Assembly: GCA_047630275.1 (NCBI GenBank)
Contig: JBLHVN010000002.1
Coordinates: 868,001-932,000 of the forward strand
Reading direction: 5' to 3'
DNA: 64,000 nt
DNA from: GCA-2720865 sp047630275
Lineage (GTDB): Bacteria; Bdellovibrionota; Bacteriovoracia; Bacteriovoracales; Bacteriovoracaceae
A program made the position numbers and the translations under genes. The notes under the pieces were generated by a model, which made no database searches, was not told the origin of the DNA, and saw only the letters and a program-made list of their open reading frames with translations. Shown piece by piece: positions 25,299 to 34,197 of the stretch. Position 1 is the first letter of the stretch, and every line of letters starts with the position of its first letter.

Positions 25299-26275
25299 TT
25301 TACAACCTTAGATGCAACTTCATCTTTACCAAAAATTGGTAACAATCCTTTAATCTTCGAATCAACAATCGTTAGATTTTCCATTTTTCTAAAGATCTTT
25401 TCCATCGTTTCGATATAAATACGTTTTCTAGTAATAAGTGGTGCTCTTTTGTATTCTTTCAAGATCGCTGTAAACTTAGCAGCATCACCTTCAGATTCAT
25501 TAACGAGTCCAGCAGCGTAACCTTCAGCCTCACTGATCATCTTTTCAGCCTTACCCTTAGCTTCAGGAATCACTTTGTTGTAAGCTTGCTCTGCCTGATT
25601 GATAACTTTCTCTTGCTCTTGTTTCGCTTCGTTAACTTCATTAAAGCTAGGCTTTACTTCGTTAGGAGGGTTAACGTCTTGAAGCTTTACAGTCACAATC
25701 TTAATTCCCATATCGTAACGATCAAGAACACCTTGCATAAGCTTTTGAGCTTCAATAGCAATCTCAACCCTTCCCGTTGTTAGAACTTCAGTAACAGATC
25801 TATCCCCAACAACTCTCCTCATGATTGATTCAGAAACGTCACGAACATTGATGGTTGGGTTACTCGTTTGGAAGATATACTTAAAAGGATCTGAAATTTG
25901 ATACTGAACAACCCATTCAACTTCAGCAACGTTTAAATCTCCAGTAAGCATTAATGATTCATGATCAAAGCTTTTTCTAGAGTACTCTGTTCTTCTGTTT
26001 GCAGTGCTTTTAGTTCTAAAACCAAATTCTTCTTGAAGTACTCTTTTAGTCTTAACAAAGAAAACTTCATCAATCCCAACCGGCATCTTAAAGTGAAGTC
26101 CTGGAGGGTAAGTTCCAATAAACTTTCCAAACCTAATAACTACTGCTTCTTCGTCTGGTTCTACGGTGTAAAATGTAGACTTGCCTAGTACAACTAGGAC
26201 CAAAATAATAACGACCGCGGCTATCCCCTTTATATTCTTAAGGATATCCTGGACGGCCTTTTCAAATTCATTCAT
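25295..26275 (-). CDS. hflK: HflK, SPFH-domain membrane protein
   Basis: A 326-residue protein with a membrane segment near 16-32, band-7 domain with VEPDEEAVVIRFGKFIGTYPPGLHFKMP-type sequence (starting about 33), and VTVKLQDVNPPNEVKPSFNEV near 199-219, the HflK-specific DVNPP motif. The C-terminal helix contains AEKMISEAEGYAAGLVNESEG, in two turns. It lacks the Gly-rich N-terminal tail of E. coli HflK. It begins 5 bases after the BCCP gene, implying co-transcription with the acyl-CoA carboxylase subunits. Confidence 0.93.
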   Translation of the reverse strand: MNEFEKAVQDILKNIKGIAAVVIILVLVVLGKSTFYTVEPDEEAVVIRFGKFIGTYPPGLHFKMPVGIDEVFFVKTKRVLQEEFGFRTKSTANRRTEYSRKSFDHESLMLTGDLNVAEVEWVVQYQISDPFKYIFQTSNPTINVRDVSESIMRRVVGDRSVTEVLTTGRVEIAIEAQKLMQGVLDRYDMGIKIVTVKLQDVNPPNEVKPSFNEVNEAKQEQEKVINQAEQAYNKVIPEAKGKAEKMISEAEGYAAGLVNESEGDAAKFTAILKEYKRAPLITRKRIYIETMEKIFRKMENLTIVDSKIKGLLPIFGKDEVASKVVK

Positions 26276-26280
26276 TTTTC

Positions 26281-26793
26281 CTACTTTGCTTCTATTTCAA
26301 GCATTAGAACACCTTGATCTAAGGCATCGCCTTCTTTTACATGTATTTCTTTAACAATACCGTCTACAGCCGACTTAATTTCATTTTCCATCTTCATGGC
26401 CTCTAAAATAATGACGGTTTCACCTGCTTTAACTTCTTGTTCATTCTTCACTAATATTTTTACGACTTTTCCAGGCATTTGAGTCAGTAATTCACCATCA
26501 TCTCCACCAGAGAGACCTGAAGGCTTATAACCTCTAAAGACTTTATATACCTGATCAACATTTAAGATATGAGTTGGAAGGTGCTGCTTAGCAAGCCGAG
26601 TCCAGCGCTTATTATCATTAGAAGCAAAATATCTTCCTGCTAATTTTCTAATAAAGATCTGCTCCCGTTGAACAACTTCATTATCTTGAACTGCACTGTA
26701 TTCAAATTCCACCAATTCATGGGAATGAACTATTGTGCGAGTTAGGTCAATAATAATTTCACTCTTATCATTATCTATAAGGTAGGTTCTCAT
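26281..26793 (-). CDS. Biotin carboxyl carrier subunit of acyl-CoA carboxylase
   Basis: A 170-residue protein with the biotinyl domain at the C-terminus: EAMKMENEI places the biotinylated Lys at residue 134. The Pro-Gly-Lys before it (QMPGKVVKIL) is typical. The first 95 residues lack Ala/Pro-rich AccB spacing and resemble the beta-barrel linker region that joins carboxylase and carrier domains in fused PccA/MccA proteins. The subunit is thus a split C-terminal half of a PccA-type alpha chain. It overlaps the biotin carboxylase gene by 4 bases. A role in propionyl-CoA carboxylation is likely; methylcrotonyl- or other acyl-CoA is possible. Confidence 0.88.
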   Translation of the reverse strand: MRTYLIDNDKSEIIIDLTRTIVHSHELVEFEYSAVQDNEVVQREQIFIRKLAGRYFASNDNKRWTRLAKQHLPTHILNVDQVYKVFRGYKPSGLSGGDDGELLTQMPGKVVKILVKNEQEVKAGETVIILEAMKMENEIKSAVDGIVKEIHVKEGDALDQGVLMLEIEAK

Positions 26794-28247
26794 AATCCCA
26801 TCCTGTTAGCTTCTATTCCAGCTAAGGTGTTAAAGATTCTCATAAAATCAAAATCTTTCTTCACCATCTCTTGAGGCTTTATCTTTCCAATATAATCAGT
26901 CGAATAAACGCCGTTAATAAAGTTCTCTTCTCGTAAAATCACTTTATGTAGTGGAATATTAGTTTTCAATCCTTCAATATGTAGCCCATCTAAAGCGCAG
27001 ATCATCTTTCTGATAGCGATCTTTCTATTGATACCCTTAGTGATTAACTTTCCAATCATAGGATCAAAGTCAGGAGTTACTTCTAAATCTTTAAAGATAC
27101 AGTTATCAAAACGAGTTCCCTGAGGAAAGTTCGTCTCAAACCCTGTTACAACACCAGGCGAAGGTAACATAGTGATAGGATCTTCAGCGCAAATTCTACA
27201 TTCGATGGCATGACCTGATCTCTTAATAAAGTCTTGATTAGGAATGCCTAAATCTTCTCCAAAAGCTGACTGAATCATACAAACCAGTAAATCAATCCCA
27301 GTAATTTCTTCAGTAATAGGATGCTCTACCTGAATTCGAGTATTCATCTCTAAGAAATAAAAGCTCTTATCTTCGGCCATAATAAATTCAACAGTTCCTG
27401 CTGAATCATAATCAACTGACTTAGCTAATCTAACGGCCGTATTACAGACATCTTGCCTAACTGCTTCATCATCACCAATAAAGGGAGATGGGGCTTCTTC
27501 AATAACTTTCTGATGCCTCCTTTGAATAGAACACTCTCTTTCAAAGAAGTGAAAAACATTTCCACGCTTATCAGCGAGAATCTGAACTTCAATATGTCTT
27601 GGATTTACAATCAATTTCTCTACAAGAAGATCACCGTTTCCAAAAGCAGCAGCAGATTCTCTTTGAACAACTTCAAAATTTGCCTTTACTTCGTCTTCGT
27701 TGGCACAAGCCCTCATTCCACGGCCACCACCACCAGCTACGGCTTTTAATAGAACAGGGTAACCAATTTCTTTAGAAATCTTTAAAGCTTCAGGAACAGT
27801 CTCAACTGCGGCGCTACTTCCAGGGACTACAGGTATTCCAGCTTCTTTAGCCAAAGTCTTAGAAGTGGCTTTATCACCCATTATCCTAATGGCCTTCGCA
27901 TGTGGAGCTATAAAGACGACACCATTTTTTTCAAGCTCATCAGCAAAATCTGCATTCTCCGAGAGAAAGCCATATCCTGGATGAACAGCATCAACTTTAT
28001 TTTCTTTGATAACTTTCAAAATATTAGGAATATTTAAATAAGTCTCAGCATTAGAGCTTCCTTCTAAATGAACCCATTCATCACAAAACTCTAAGTGACG
28101 AGCATGGATCTCATTATCAGTCCAAATTCCGATAGCCGTATGGCCAAGCTCTCTGCATGCTTTAGCAACTCTACTGGCAATCTCTCCTCTATTCGCAATC
28201 AAGATACGCTTAGGAGAGGTTGTCTTTCCTACTTGTTCATTTGTCAT
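26790..28247 (-). CDS. Biotin carboxylase subunit of acyl-CoA carboxylase
   Basis: A 485-residue ATP-grasp enzyme that carboxylates biotin using ATP and bicarbonate. It has IANRGEIASRVAKACRELG at the N-terminus, the Gly-rich loop KAVAGGGGRGMR near 167-178, the catalytic region HFFERECSIQRRHQKVIEEAPS in two parts near 228-249, and EMNTRIQVEHPITEEITGID with Glu and Arg of the active site. It has no biotinyl domain; that is encoded by the overlapping downstream gene. It overlaps the carboxyltransferase gene by 4 bases, so the three subunits are coupled. The pairing with a PccB-type subunit makes propionyl-CoA carboxylase more likely than AccC. Confidence 0.93.
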   Translation of the reverse strand: MTNEQVGKTTSPKRILIANRGEIASRVAKACRELGHTAIGIWTDNEIHARHLEFCDEWVHLEGSSNAETYLNIPNILKVIKENKVDAVHPGYGFLSENADFADELEKNGVVFIAPHAKAIRIMGDKATSKTLAKEAGIPVVPGSSAAVETVPEALKISKEIGYPVLLKAVAGGGGRGMRACANEDEVKANFEVVQRESAAAFGNGDLLVEKLIVNPRHIEVQILADKRGNVFHFFERECSIQRRHQKVIEEAPSPFIGDDEAVRQDVCNTAVRLAKSVDYDSAGTVEFIMAEDKSFYFLEMNTRIQVEHPITEEITGIDLLVCMIQSAFGEDLGIPNQDFIKRSGHAIECRICAEDPITMLPSPGVVTGFETNFPQGTRFDNCIFKDLEVTPDFDPMIGKLITKGINRKIAIRKMICALDGLHIEGLKTNIPLHKVILREENFINGVYSTDYIGKIKPQEMVKKDFDFMRIFNTLAGIEANRMGL

Positions 28248-29806
28248 AACTGAATATTCCCGTGTTTACGTTTAGGAAGAACGACTTTTTTATCTTTTAA
28301 AACTCTTAGGTATTCATAAAGTCTTTGCCTGGTTTCTTCAGGTAAGATAACCGCGTCGATATATCCAAGTTCAGCTGCACGATAAGGATTGTTAAACCGC
28401 TCTTCGTAGTTCTTAACAAGTTCAGCTTTCTTTTTGTCATAAGCCTCCCCTTCAAGACCCTTTAATTCGTGTCTAAAAATAATATTAACTGCGCCTTCAG
28501 CTCCCATCACTGCAATTTCAGCAGTTGGGTAAGCTAAGTTAACGTCAGCCCTAATATGCTTAGATGCCATTACGTCATAAGCACCACCGTAAGACTTTCT
28601 TGTAATTAATGTAATCGTCGGGACCGTAGCTTCGGCATAAGCATAAAGAAGCTTAGATCCATGCTTAATAATTCCACCATACTCTTGAACAGTTCCTGGC
28701 AAAAACCCTGGGACATCTACTAAAGTTACAATAGGCACATCAAAAGCGTCACAAAAACGAATAAACCTTGCGGCTTTAACAGAAGCATCAATATCTAAAA
28801 CTCCTGCAAGGATTGAAGGCTGATTGGCAATGACTCCAATCTTAATTCCACCAATACTAGCAAAACCAACAATAATGTTTTTAGCATAATCCTGATGCAC
28901 TTCTAAGAAATGTGAATCATCAACGACATCAAGAATGATCTCCTTCATGTCATATGGCTTTTTTGGATTTGCAGGAACAACAGTTTTTAATTTTGTGTTG
29001 TCTCTATAAATAGGATCTGAAGTAAACTTTGGAGTTTGCTCTCTATAGTTTGAAGCTGGAATATAAGCGAGCAGCTCTCTTACTCTCTCAAAACACTCAT
29101 CTTCATCTTTACATTTGAAATTTGAAACACCAGAAGTTTCTGAATGTGTTGTCGCTCCACCTAACTCTTCTTTAGTTACTTCTTCATGAGTAACAGTCTT
29201 AATAACATCAGGACCAGTCACAAACATATAAGAAGTCTTATCAACCATGAAGATAAAGTCTGTAATAGCAGGAGAATAAACAGCTCCACCAGCACAAGGG
29301 CCCATGATCAATGAGATTTGTGGAATAACACCAGAAGCTTTTACATTTCTATAAAAGATTTCGGCATAACCACCAAGGGCATCCACGCCTTCTTGAATCC
29401 TAGCACCACCAGAATCATTGATTCCAATAATAGGAATTCTATTTTCAAGAGCGAAGTCCATGATCTTACAGATCTTCTTTGCGTGAGCAGCACCTAAGGC
29501 CCCACCCCAACAAGTAAAGTCTTGTGAAAAAAGAGCAATCTTCTGCCCATTTATTTCACCGATACCTGTGATAACTCCATCGCCTAAGAACTTTGTCTCT
29601 TGCATATTAAAATCTGTACACCGATGGGTTACAAATCTATCGAACTCAATAAAAGTTCCTGGATCAATCAATCGATTGACTCTCTCCCTTGCGGTAAATT
29701 TACCTTGAGCATGTTGTTTTTCGATCTTGGCGGGTCCGCCACCTTGTTCTGCTTCTTTCCGTAATTGGATAAGCAGATTTCTCTTTTCTTCTAAAATTTC
29801 AGACAT
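28244..29806 (-). CDS. pccB: Acyl-CoA (propionyl-CoA type) carboxyltransferase beta subunit
   Basis: A 520-residue carboxyltransferase with both crotonase-like halves: the N-terminal part has TARERVNRLIDPGTFIEFD, SQDFTCWGGALG and NDSGGARIQEGVDALGGYAEIF-type oxyanion sequence, and the C-terminal part has VTLVDVPGFLPGTVQEYGGIIKHG, in two parts, and YPTAEIAVMGAEGAV. It moves the carboxyl group from biotin to the acyl-CoA. The size and single chain match PccB rather than AccA/AccD. It is the first of a chain with biotin carboxylase, BCCP, hflK and hflC. Its AGGAGG ribosome-binding site lies inside a strong terminator-like hairpin (29807-29860). Confidence 0.92.
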   Translation of the reverse strand: MSEILEEKRNLLIQLRKEAEQGGGPAKIEKQHAQGKFTARERVNRLIDPGTFIEFDRFVTHRCTDFNMQETKFLGDGVITGIGEINGQKIALFSQDFTCWGGALGAAHAKKICKIMDFALENRIPIIGINDSGGARIQEGVDALGGYAEIFYRNVKASGVIPQISLIMGPCAGGAVYSPAITDFIFMVDKTSYMFVTGPDVIKTVTHEEVTKEELGGATTHSETSGVSNFKCKDEDECFERVRELLAYIPASNYREQTPKFTSDPIYRDNTKLKTVVPANPKKPYDMKEIILDVVDDSHFLEVHQDYAKNIIVGFASIGGIKIGVIANQPSILAGVLDIDASVKAARFIRFCDAFDVPIVTLVDVPGFLPGTVQEYGGIIKHGSKLLYAYAEATVPTITLITRKSYGGAYDVMASKHIRADVNLAYPTAEIAVMGAEGAVNIIFRHELKGLEGEAYDKKKAELVKNYEERFNNPYRAAELGYIDAVILPEETRQRLYEYLRVLKDKKVVLPKRKHGNIQL

Positions 29807-29860
29807 AAAAAAGCCTCCTAAAAACCTTGTGTATTCTACTTTTTTGGTTCCTAGGAGGCT
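29807..29860 (-). promoter_or_regulatory. Terminator-like hairpin containing the pccB Shine-Dalgarno
   Basis: In minus-strand sense the arms AGCCTCCTAGGAACC (29860-29846) and GGTTTTTAGGAGGCT (29826-29812) form a continuous 15-bp stem with two G-U pairs and a 19-base loop. The stem is followed by five T residues (29811-29807) and then the pccB ATG at 29806. The 3' arm contains AGGAGG seven bases before the ATG. It therefore looks both like an intrinsic terminator and like an SD-sequestering hairpin. It lies 27 bases after the sigma-54 activator stop codon. Confidence 0.75.
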
Positions 29861-29887
29861 ATTACTTTACTAAATTTGTGCTATGCT

Positions 29888-31465
29888 CTATTCTTCTCCA
29901 GCCGCCTTTTTACGCTTATCTAGGCCATATTTTTCGACTTTCATGATTAGTGACGCACGGCTTATACCAAGTTCTTTAGATAGCTTGGATTTATTAAAGT
30001 TGCACCGCTTCAATCCTTCTCGAATCATAAGTGCTTCGAGCTCTTCTAGAGCTGCTTTTAATCCACCATTAGTATTGATACCTCTAGAGTTTCCACTAGA
30101 AGGTGCTTCACCATGGTCTAAGATTCTTGCACTTAAATTATCTGGAGTAATATTCTTATCATCCCCTGCGAGGACAACAAGTCTTTCTACTTCGTTTTCT
30201 AATTCCCTAACATTTCCAGGCCATGGGTAATCAAGCATCTTCTCCATACATTTCTTAGAAAATGTTTTCATGGGAACACCTGACTCATCACACCTCTTTT
30301 TAAGAAAGTGATCCATTAAGACTGGAATATCATCACTACGCTCTCTAAGTGGAGGTAAGTTAACATTGATTACGTTAATCCTATAAAAAAGATCTTCTCT
30401 AAACTCACCCTTGGCCATCATTTCTTTAACTGGCTTATTCGTAGCAGCCACGATTCTAACGTCTGCTTTCTTAGGTGTAGTTGCCCCAACAGGAAGATAG
30501 GTTCCTTCCTGAAGTACTCTTAGAAGCTTTACCTGCATTGATAGACTCGTATCCCCGATTTCATCTAAGAACATCGTTCCACCATTAGCACTCTCAAATA
30601 AGCCTTTCTTATCTTTAACAGCTCCCGTAAAAGCCCCTTTAACATGACCAAAGAGTTCTGAATCTAATAAGTTATCGTTAAATGCTGAACAGTTAACAGC
30701 TAGAAACATATTATCTTTTCTAGGCGAAGAAAAATGAACGGCCTTAGCCACAAGTTCCTTACCTGTACCATTTTCACCTTGAATAAAAACACTCGACTCT
30801 GAAGTAGATACTTTCTCAAGTAGACTATAGATAGCCTGCATCTTTTTCGATTTACCAATCATAGAGTGGTAACGGTACTTATCCCCAAGTTCAGAGTTAA
30901 GCTCATGTATCCTAGCTTCTCTCTTTGAGATCTCTGAATGAAAAGTAACCACTTCATCAGAGACAAGATCAACAAGTTCTGAGAAGTAATCTATATCAGC
31001 AGTGCTCATTCTTTTTAAATGCTCAATTGCTGCAACGGCATCAGCTTCTACTGAACCGCATTCAATCATCTGCTTCTTTAGTTCTTCAGCATCAGCTTCA
31101 GTAAAAGAGTCCATAACAAATGGATAAGCAAAAACTGTCCCGAGGTACTCACCATCGACAACAACTTTACTAGCAACACCTTTTACATGTTTGAAGAATG
31201 AATCAAAGACCACATGGGATCCTGTATTCTCATGAAGACCATCTGTTACTTTCTCAACATCTTGCCCCATATACTCATATCCATAACTCATTCCGAACTG
31301 GACTTTCATAAAATGATTCTTAAAACTATAGTCTTTATCTAGGTGCTTAGATCGAATCTTATAATGAAGATCAGTCCAAAACATTTCGACTCCCCACCAC
31401 TTGTTAAGAATCTCTTCTAGTTTTGCAATTACATGCAGATCACCCATTTCTTTCCAGTCAATCAT
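29888..31465 (-). CDS. Sigma-54-dependent transcriptional activator
   Basis: A 525-residue enhancer-binding protein. The N-terminal 185 residues form a sensor region I do not recognise with certainty; its two-lobed look (LEEILNKWWGVEMFW start) is similar to GAF or PocR-type ligand sensors. The AAA+ domain follows: Walker A GENGTGKE (230-237), GAFTGA (277-282) that contacts sigma-54, Walker B GGTMFLDEIGD (295-305) and the R-finger region. A Fis-type helix-turn-helix ends the protein (SKLSKELGISRASLIMKVEKYG, in two helices). No receiver domain is present, so it is not a classic two-component regulator. It is immediately upstream of pccB, but the target genes are unknown. Confidence 0.92.
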   Translation of the reverse strand: MIDWKEMGDLHVIAKLEEILNKWWGVEMFWTDLHYKIRSKHLDKDYSFKNHFMKVQFGMSYGYEYMGQDVEKVTDGLHENTGSHVVFDSFFKHVKGVASKVVVDGEYLGTVFAYPFVMDSFTEADAEELKKQMIECGSVEADAVAAIEHLKRMSTADIDYFSELVDLVSDEVVTFHSEISKREARIHELNSELGDKYRYHSMIGKSKKMQAIYSLLEKVSTSESSVFIQGENGTGKELVAKAVHFSSPRKDNMFLAVNCSAFNDNLLDSELFGHVKGAFTGAVKDKKGLFESANGGTMFLDEIGDTSLSMQVKLLRVLQEGTYLPVGATTPKKADVRIVAATNKPVKEMMAKGEFREDLFYRINVINVNLPPLRERSDDIPVLMDHFLKKRCDESGVPMKTFSKKCMEKMLDYPWPGNVRELENEVERLVVLAGDDKNITPDNLSARILDHGEAPSSGNSRGINTNGGLKAALEELEALMIREGLKRCNFNKSKLSKELGISRASLIMKVEKYGLDKRKKAAGEE

Positions 31466-31680
31466 CTGAAAACTCCTATCAGTTTTTTAAAAAGTATGTA
31501 ACCTGACGGCCACTAACTCGAATTACTGTTTAACTTTTCGGCAATCTGTCTAAATTCTTAAGGTTTCTGATATAAAAAGTGATGAAAATCTTTACAGGTA
31601 AGTGCCCAAAATTATTTCGGTTTTGAGCTTTGACCTTAATTTTCAATAGATTAGGGGTGTATAGATATTAACTGAGTCTT

Positions 31681-32298
31681 TTAGTGTGACTCAACATTTT
31701 TCATTTTATCAAGGTTTGTGGCCTCAACAAGTTTTAAAACGCGATCAAAATAACTTCGGTGTTCCCAGTCTTGTGGACCGACGAACTTTTCTAAATGCCT
31801 TAGTTTATTAGAAAAAAGGTAAGTTTCAGGAACCTTAACAGAACCATATAAAGGTAGTGTTACACCCTCTTTATCAATCCCAAATAGAACATTCTTTGGT
31901 CGATCCTTAGAGTATCTTTTGAGGTATTTTTTTACAGCTTTTAGCTCGTCATTAACGGCGAGAATAAAAACAGTAATATTCTTATCTTCCATTTTTTTCG
32001 CAAATTTCATGAAAGAAGGAAGCTCAGCCTCACAAGGAGCGCACCAGGTTCCCCAAAAATGAACCATGACTGCTTTGTTGGCCCGAGCAAAACTCTCTCT
32101 AGAAATAGGCTGGTCCGTATCAACATCCACGGCCGTAAACTCTGGCATCTCCTTAAGAATTAAACTCGGCGCTTTGTTCACAAATTGATCATACTTACTT
32201 TTTTCGTATGAAGAATAAAGAAAGGTTGCCGTTAAAACAGCAACGATAACAAAGATTTTTTGAATAAATGTTAAGTAAGGTGCTTTAGTATTTTCCAT
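31681..32298 (-). CDS. TlpA/ResA-like membrane-anchored thioredoxin
   Basis: I use the ATG at 32298 (205 residues, MENTKAPYL) because a longer frame to 32349 begins inside the upstream terminator hairpin. A membrane anchor lies at about 12-30 (IFVIVAVLTATFLY), followed by a periplasmic thioredoxin fold with HFWGTWCAPCEAELPSF; Cys-Ala-Pro-Cys is the redox pair. The cis-Pro region is KVPETYL, and a TlpA-type insert precedes it. Members reduce or reshuffle disulphides for cytochrome c maturation or other exported proteins. It is directly after the ribosomal superoperon, separated by a terminator, and may be read-through or use a promoter within rplQ. Confidence 0.87.
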   Translation of the reverse strand: MENTKAPYLTFIQKIFVIVAVLTATFLYSSYEKSKYDQFVNKAPSLILKEMPEFTAVDVDTDQPISRESFARANKAVMVHFWGTWCAPCEAELPSFMKFAKKMEDKNITVFILAVNDELKAVKKYLKRYSKDRPKNVLFGIDKEGVTLPLYGSVKVPETYLFSNKLRHLEKFVGPQDWEHRSYFDRVLKLVEATNLDKMKNVESH

Positions 32299-32311
32299 AA
32301 GCCTATAAAAT

Positions 32312-32347
32312 AAAAAGGCCTTCCTATTCTTACGAAGCAGGAAGGCC
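32312..32347 (-). terminator. Terminator of the ribosomal superoperon after rplQ
   Basis: Plus-strand arms GGCCTTCCT (32317-32325) and AGGAAGGCC (32339-32347) form a 9-bp stem with a 13-base loop; on the minus strand five T residues (32316-32312) follow. It begins about 26 bases after the rplQ stop codon. Confidence 0.9.
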
Positions 32348-32372
32348 ATATTTAATTTTTAAAAAAATTCTA

Positions 32373-32729
32373 CTAATCTACAAGAGCTATATAAGCCATC
32401 TTCGCATTATCACCGACACGTCCGTCAGCAAGTTTCATAATACGAGTATAACCACCGTTTCTCTCTTTAAATTTAGGTCCTACTTCTGCAAATAATTTTT
32501 GAACAGCCGCCTTATTATTAAGCTTTGAAGCCGCTAGTCTTCTATTTGCTACAGTATCGTTTTTACCTATAGTAATTAGTTTTTCTACATAAGGACGAAT
32601 CGCCTGACATTTTGTGAATGTCGTTTTGATCTGTCCATGGTCAATTACTTCTACAGCAAGGTTACGTAGTAAACTCTTTCTGTGAGCAGCAGTTGTTCCA
32701 ATTCTATGTTTAATTTTACCGTGTCTCAT
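32373..32729 (-). CDS. rplQ: Ribosomal protein L17
   Basis: A 118-residue large-subunit protein that lines the peptide-exit region near the tunnel. MRHGKIKHRIGTTAAHRKSL at the N-terminus and FTKCQAIRPYVEKLITIGKN are signature segments, and the C-terminus keeps the GPKFKERNGGYTRIMKL loop. Length is near the E. coli form (127). It closes the alpha operon after rpoA and is followed by an intrinsic terminator, so it is the last gene of the long ribosomal transcript. Confidence 0.97.
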   Translation of the reverse strand: MRHGKIKHRIGTTAAHRKSLLRNLAVEVIDHGQIKTTFTKCQAIRPYVEKLITIGKNDTVANRRLAASKLNNKAAVQKLFAEVGPKFKERNGGYTRIMKLADGRVGDNAKMAYIALVD

Positions 32730-32751
32730 TGTTTCTCCTAAGAGTCAGTAC

Positions 32752-33768
32752 TTACTGACCGTCCTCTTTGAGGTCTTTCATGATGCTATCAACTTTCATT
32801 CCAAGACCTAATCCCATGTTCGTAAGGATCTCTTTAATTTCGTTAAGAGACTTACGTCCAAAGTTTTTAGTTCTAAGCATTTCGCCTTCTGTCTTAGAAA
32901 CTAATTCATAGATGTATTTAATATTTGCATTCTGAAGACAGTTTGCAGATCTAACAGAAAGCTCAAGTTCAGAAACTGGCTTAAGTAAAGCGTTGTTCTG
33001 TGGGCTTTGTGCTTGAGCTGGCTTGCTCTCCATTCTTGCAATTTCTTCTTCATCTTCGAAGTTTAGAAATACCGCTAGCTGATCTCTAAGAATCTTTGCT
33101 GCATAAGCAACAGTATCTTGAGGCTCAATACCAGAGTTAGTCCATACTTCTAGAGTAAGCTTATCAAAATCGGTTCTCTTTCCAACTCTTGCGTTAGTAA
33201 CTGCAAAGTTCACTCTGTGAACAGGTGAAAAAAGTGAATCAAGATAAATCCAACCAACAGGCAGGTCATACTCTTCTTTATTATCTAGAGCAGTAACATA
33301 ACCTTTTCCACGAGCAACTTTTAATTCCATTCTGATAGATCCACCAGAAGAAATGTTAGCAATAACATGGTCAGGATTAAGTACTTCAACGTTAGCACTT
33401 TCTGCAATATTTCCAGCAGTAATTGGGCCTTCTCCACTCTTTTCAAGAGTTAAGATAACGTCTTCTTTTTGGTTAAGTTTGAAATGAACTTCTTTAAGGT
33501 TAAGGATGATTTCTGAAACCTCTTCCTTAACGTTATTGATAGTTCCAAATTCGTGCTCAACACCTTCGATACGAATAGCAACAATACCTGCACCCTGAAG
33601 TGAAGATAAGAGAACTCTTCTTAAAGAATTCCCTAGAGTTTGTCCGTAACCTCTTTCAAGAGGCTTAGCTACGAACTTCCCGTATGCATATGTATCTGTA
33701 TCAATTTCCGTTTCCAGAGCTACTGGGCGGATCATGCTTGTCCAATTCTTCGAAGTAAATGTATCCAT
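32752..33768 (-). CDS. rpoA: RNA polymerase alpha subunit
   Basis: A 338-residue alpha chain. The N-terminal dimerisation domain contains FVAKPLERGYGQTLGNSLRR (about 32-51) and TNARVGKRTDFDKLTLEVWT (about 191-210). A linker (about 240-265) leads to the C-terminal domain with VSELELSVRSANCLQNANI and RTKNFGRKSLNEIKEIL, which binds UP elements and activators. Length is typical. It directly follows rpsK with a 31-base gap, where rpsD would normally be. It precedes rplQ. Confidence 0.98.
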   Translation of the reverse strand: MDTFTSKNWTSMIRPVALETEIDTDTYAYGKFVAKPLERGYGQTLGNSLRRVLLSSLQGAGIVAIRIEGVEHEFGTINNVKEEVSEIILNLKEVHFKLNQKEDVILTLEKSGEGPITAGNIAESANVEVLNPDHVIANISSGGSIRMELKVARGKGYVTALDNKEEYDLPVGWIYLDSLFSPVHRVNFAVTNARVGKRTDFDKLTLEVWTNSGIEPQDTVAYAAKILRDQLAVFLNFEDEEEIARMESKPAQAQSPQNNALLKPVSELELSVRSANCLQNANIKYIYELVSKTEGEMLRTKNFGRKSLNEIKEILTNMGLGLGMKVDSIMKDLKEDGQ

Positions 33769-33799
33769 CGAAATATTCTCCTTAAATTAAATACTAAAA

Positions 33800-34186
33800 T
33801 TAAACTCTTCTTCTCTTCGGAGCTCTACAACCGTTGTGAGGAATCGGGCTTCTGTCAGAGACAGCAGTGATTCTCAGTCCAGCTTGAACTAGAGCACGAA
33901 CAGCGTTTTCACGCCCAGCCCCTGGTCCTTTAACTCGAACTTCAACAGTTTTTAACCCGTGCTCCATTGCTCTTTTAGCAGCTTCGCCAGATGCCATCTG
34001 AGCAGCAAAGGGAGTTGATTTTTTAGATCCTCTGAATCCTAATTGTCCAGCAGAGGCCCAAGCCAACGCGTTTCCAGCAGTATCAGTGAATGTTACGATA
34101 GTATTATTAAAAGAAGCTTGGATGTGACAAATGCCACTTACAATATTCTTTTTAACTTTCTTTTTCTGTTCTTTTTTCTTAGCCAT
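33800..34186 (-). CDS. rpsK: Ribosomal protein S11
   Basis: A 128-residue small-subunit platform protein that helps position mRNA near the exit channel. NIVSGICHIQASFNNTIVTF and the C-terminal SPIPHNGCRAPKRRRV are diagnostic. An N-terminal Lys-rich tail (KKKEQKKKVKKN) is present, as in many species. rpsM ends 11 bases upstream; rpoA follows after 31 bases with no S4 gene between. Confidence 0.97.
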   Translation of the reverse strand: MAKKKEQKKKVKKNIVSGICHIQASFNNTIVTFTDTAGNALAWASAGQLGFRGSKKSTPFAAQMASGEAAKRAMEHGLKTVEVRVKGPGAGRENAVRALVQAGLRITAVSDRSPIPHNGCRAPKRRRV

Positions 34187-34197
34187 TATTCCCTACC

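Noticed and set aside
32299..32349. Upstream start of the TlpA-like protein
   Set aside because: The extra 17 codons start inside the terminator hairpin of rplQ, and the inner start gives a normal membrane anchor.
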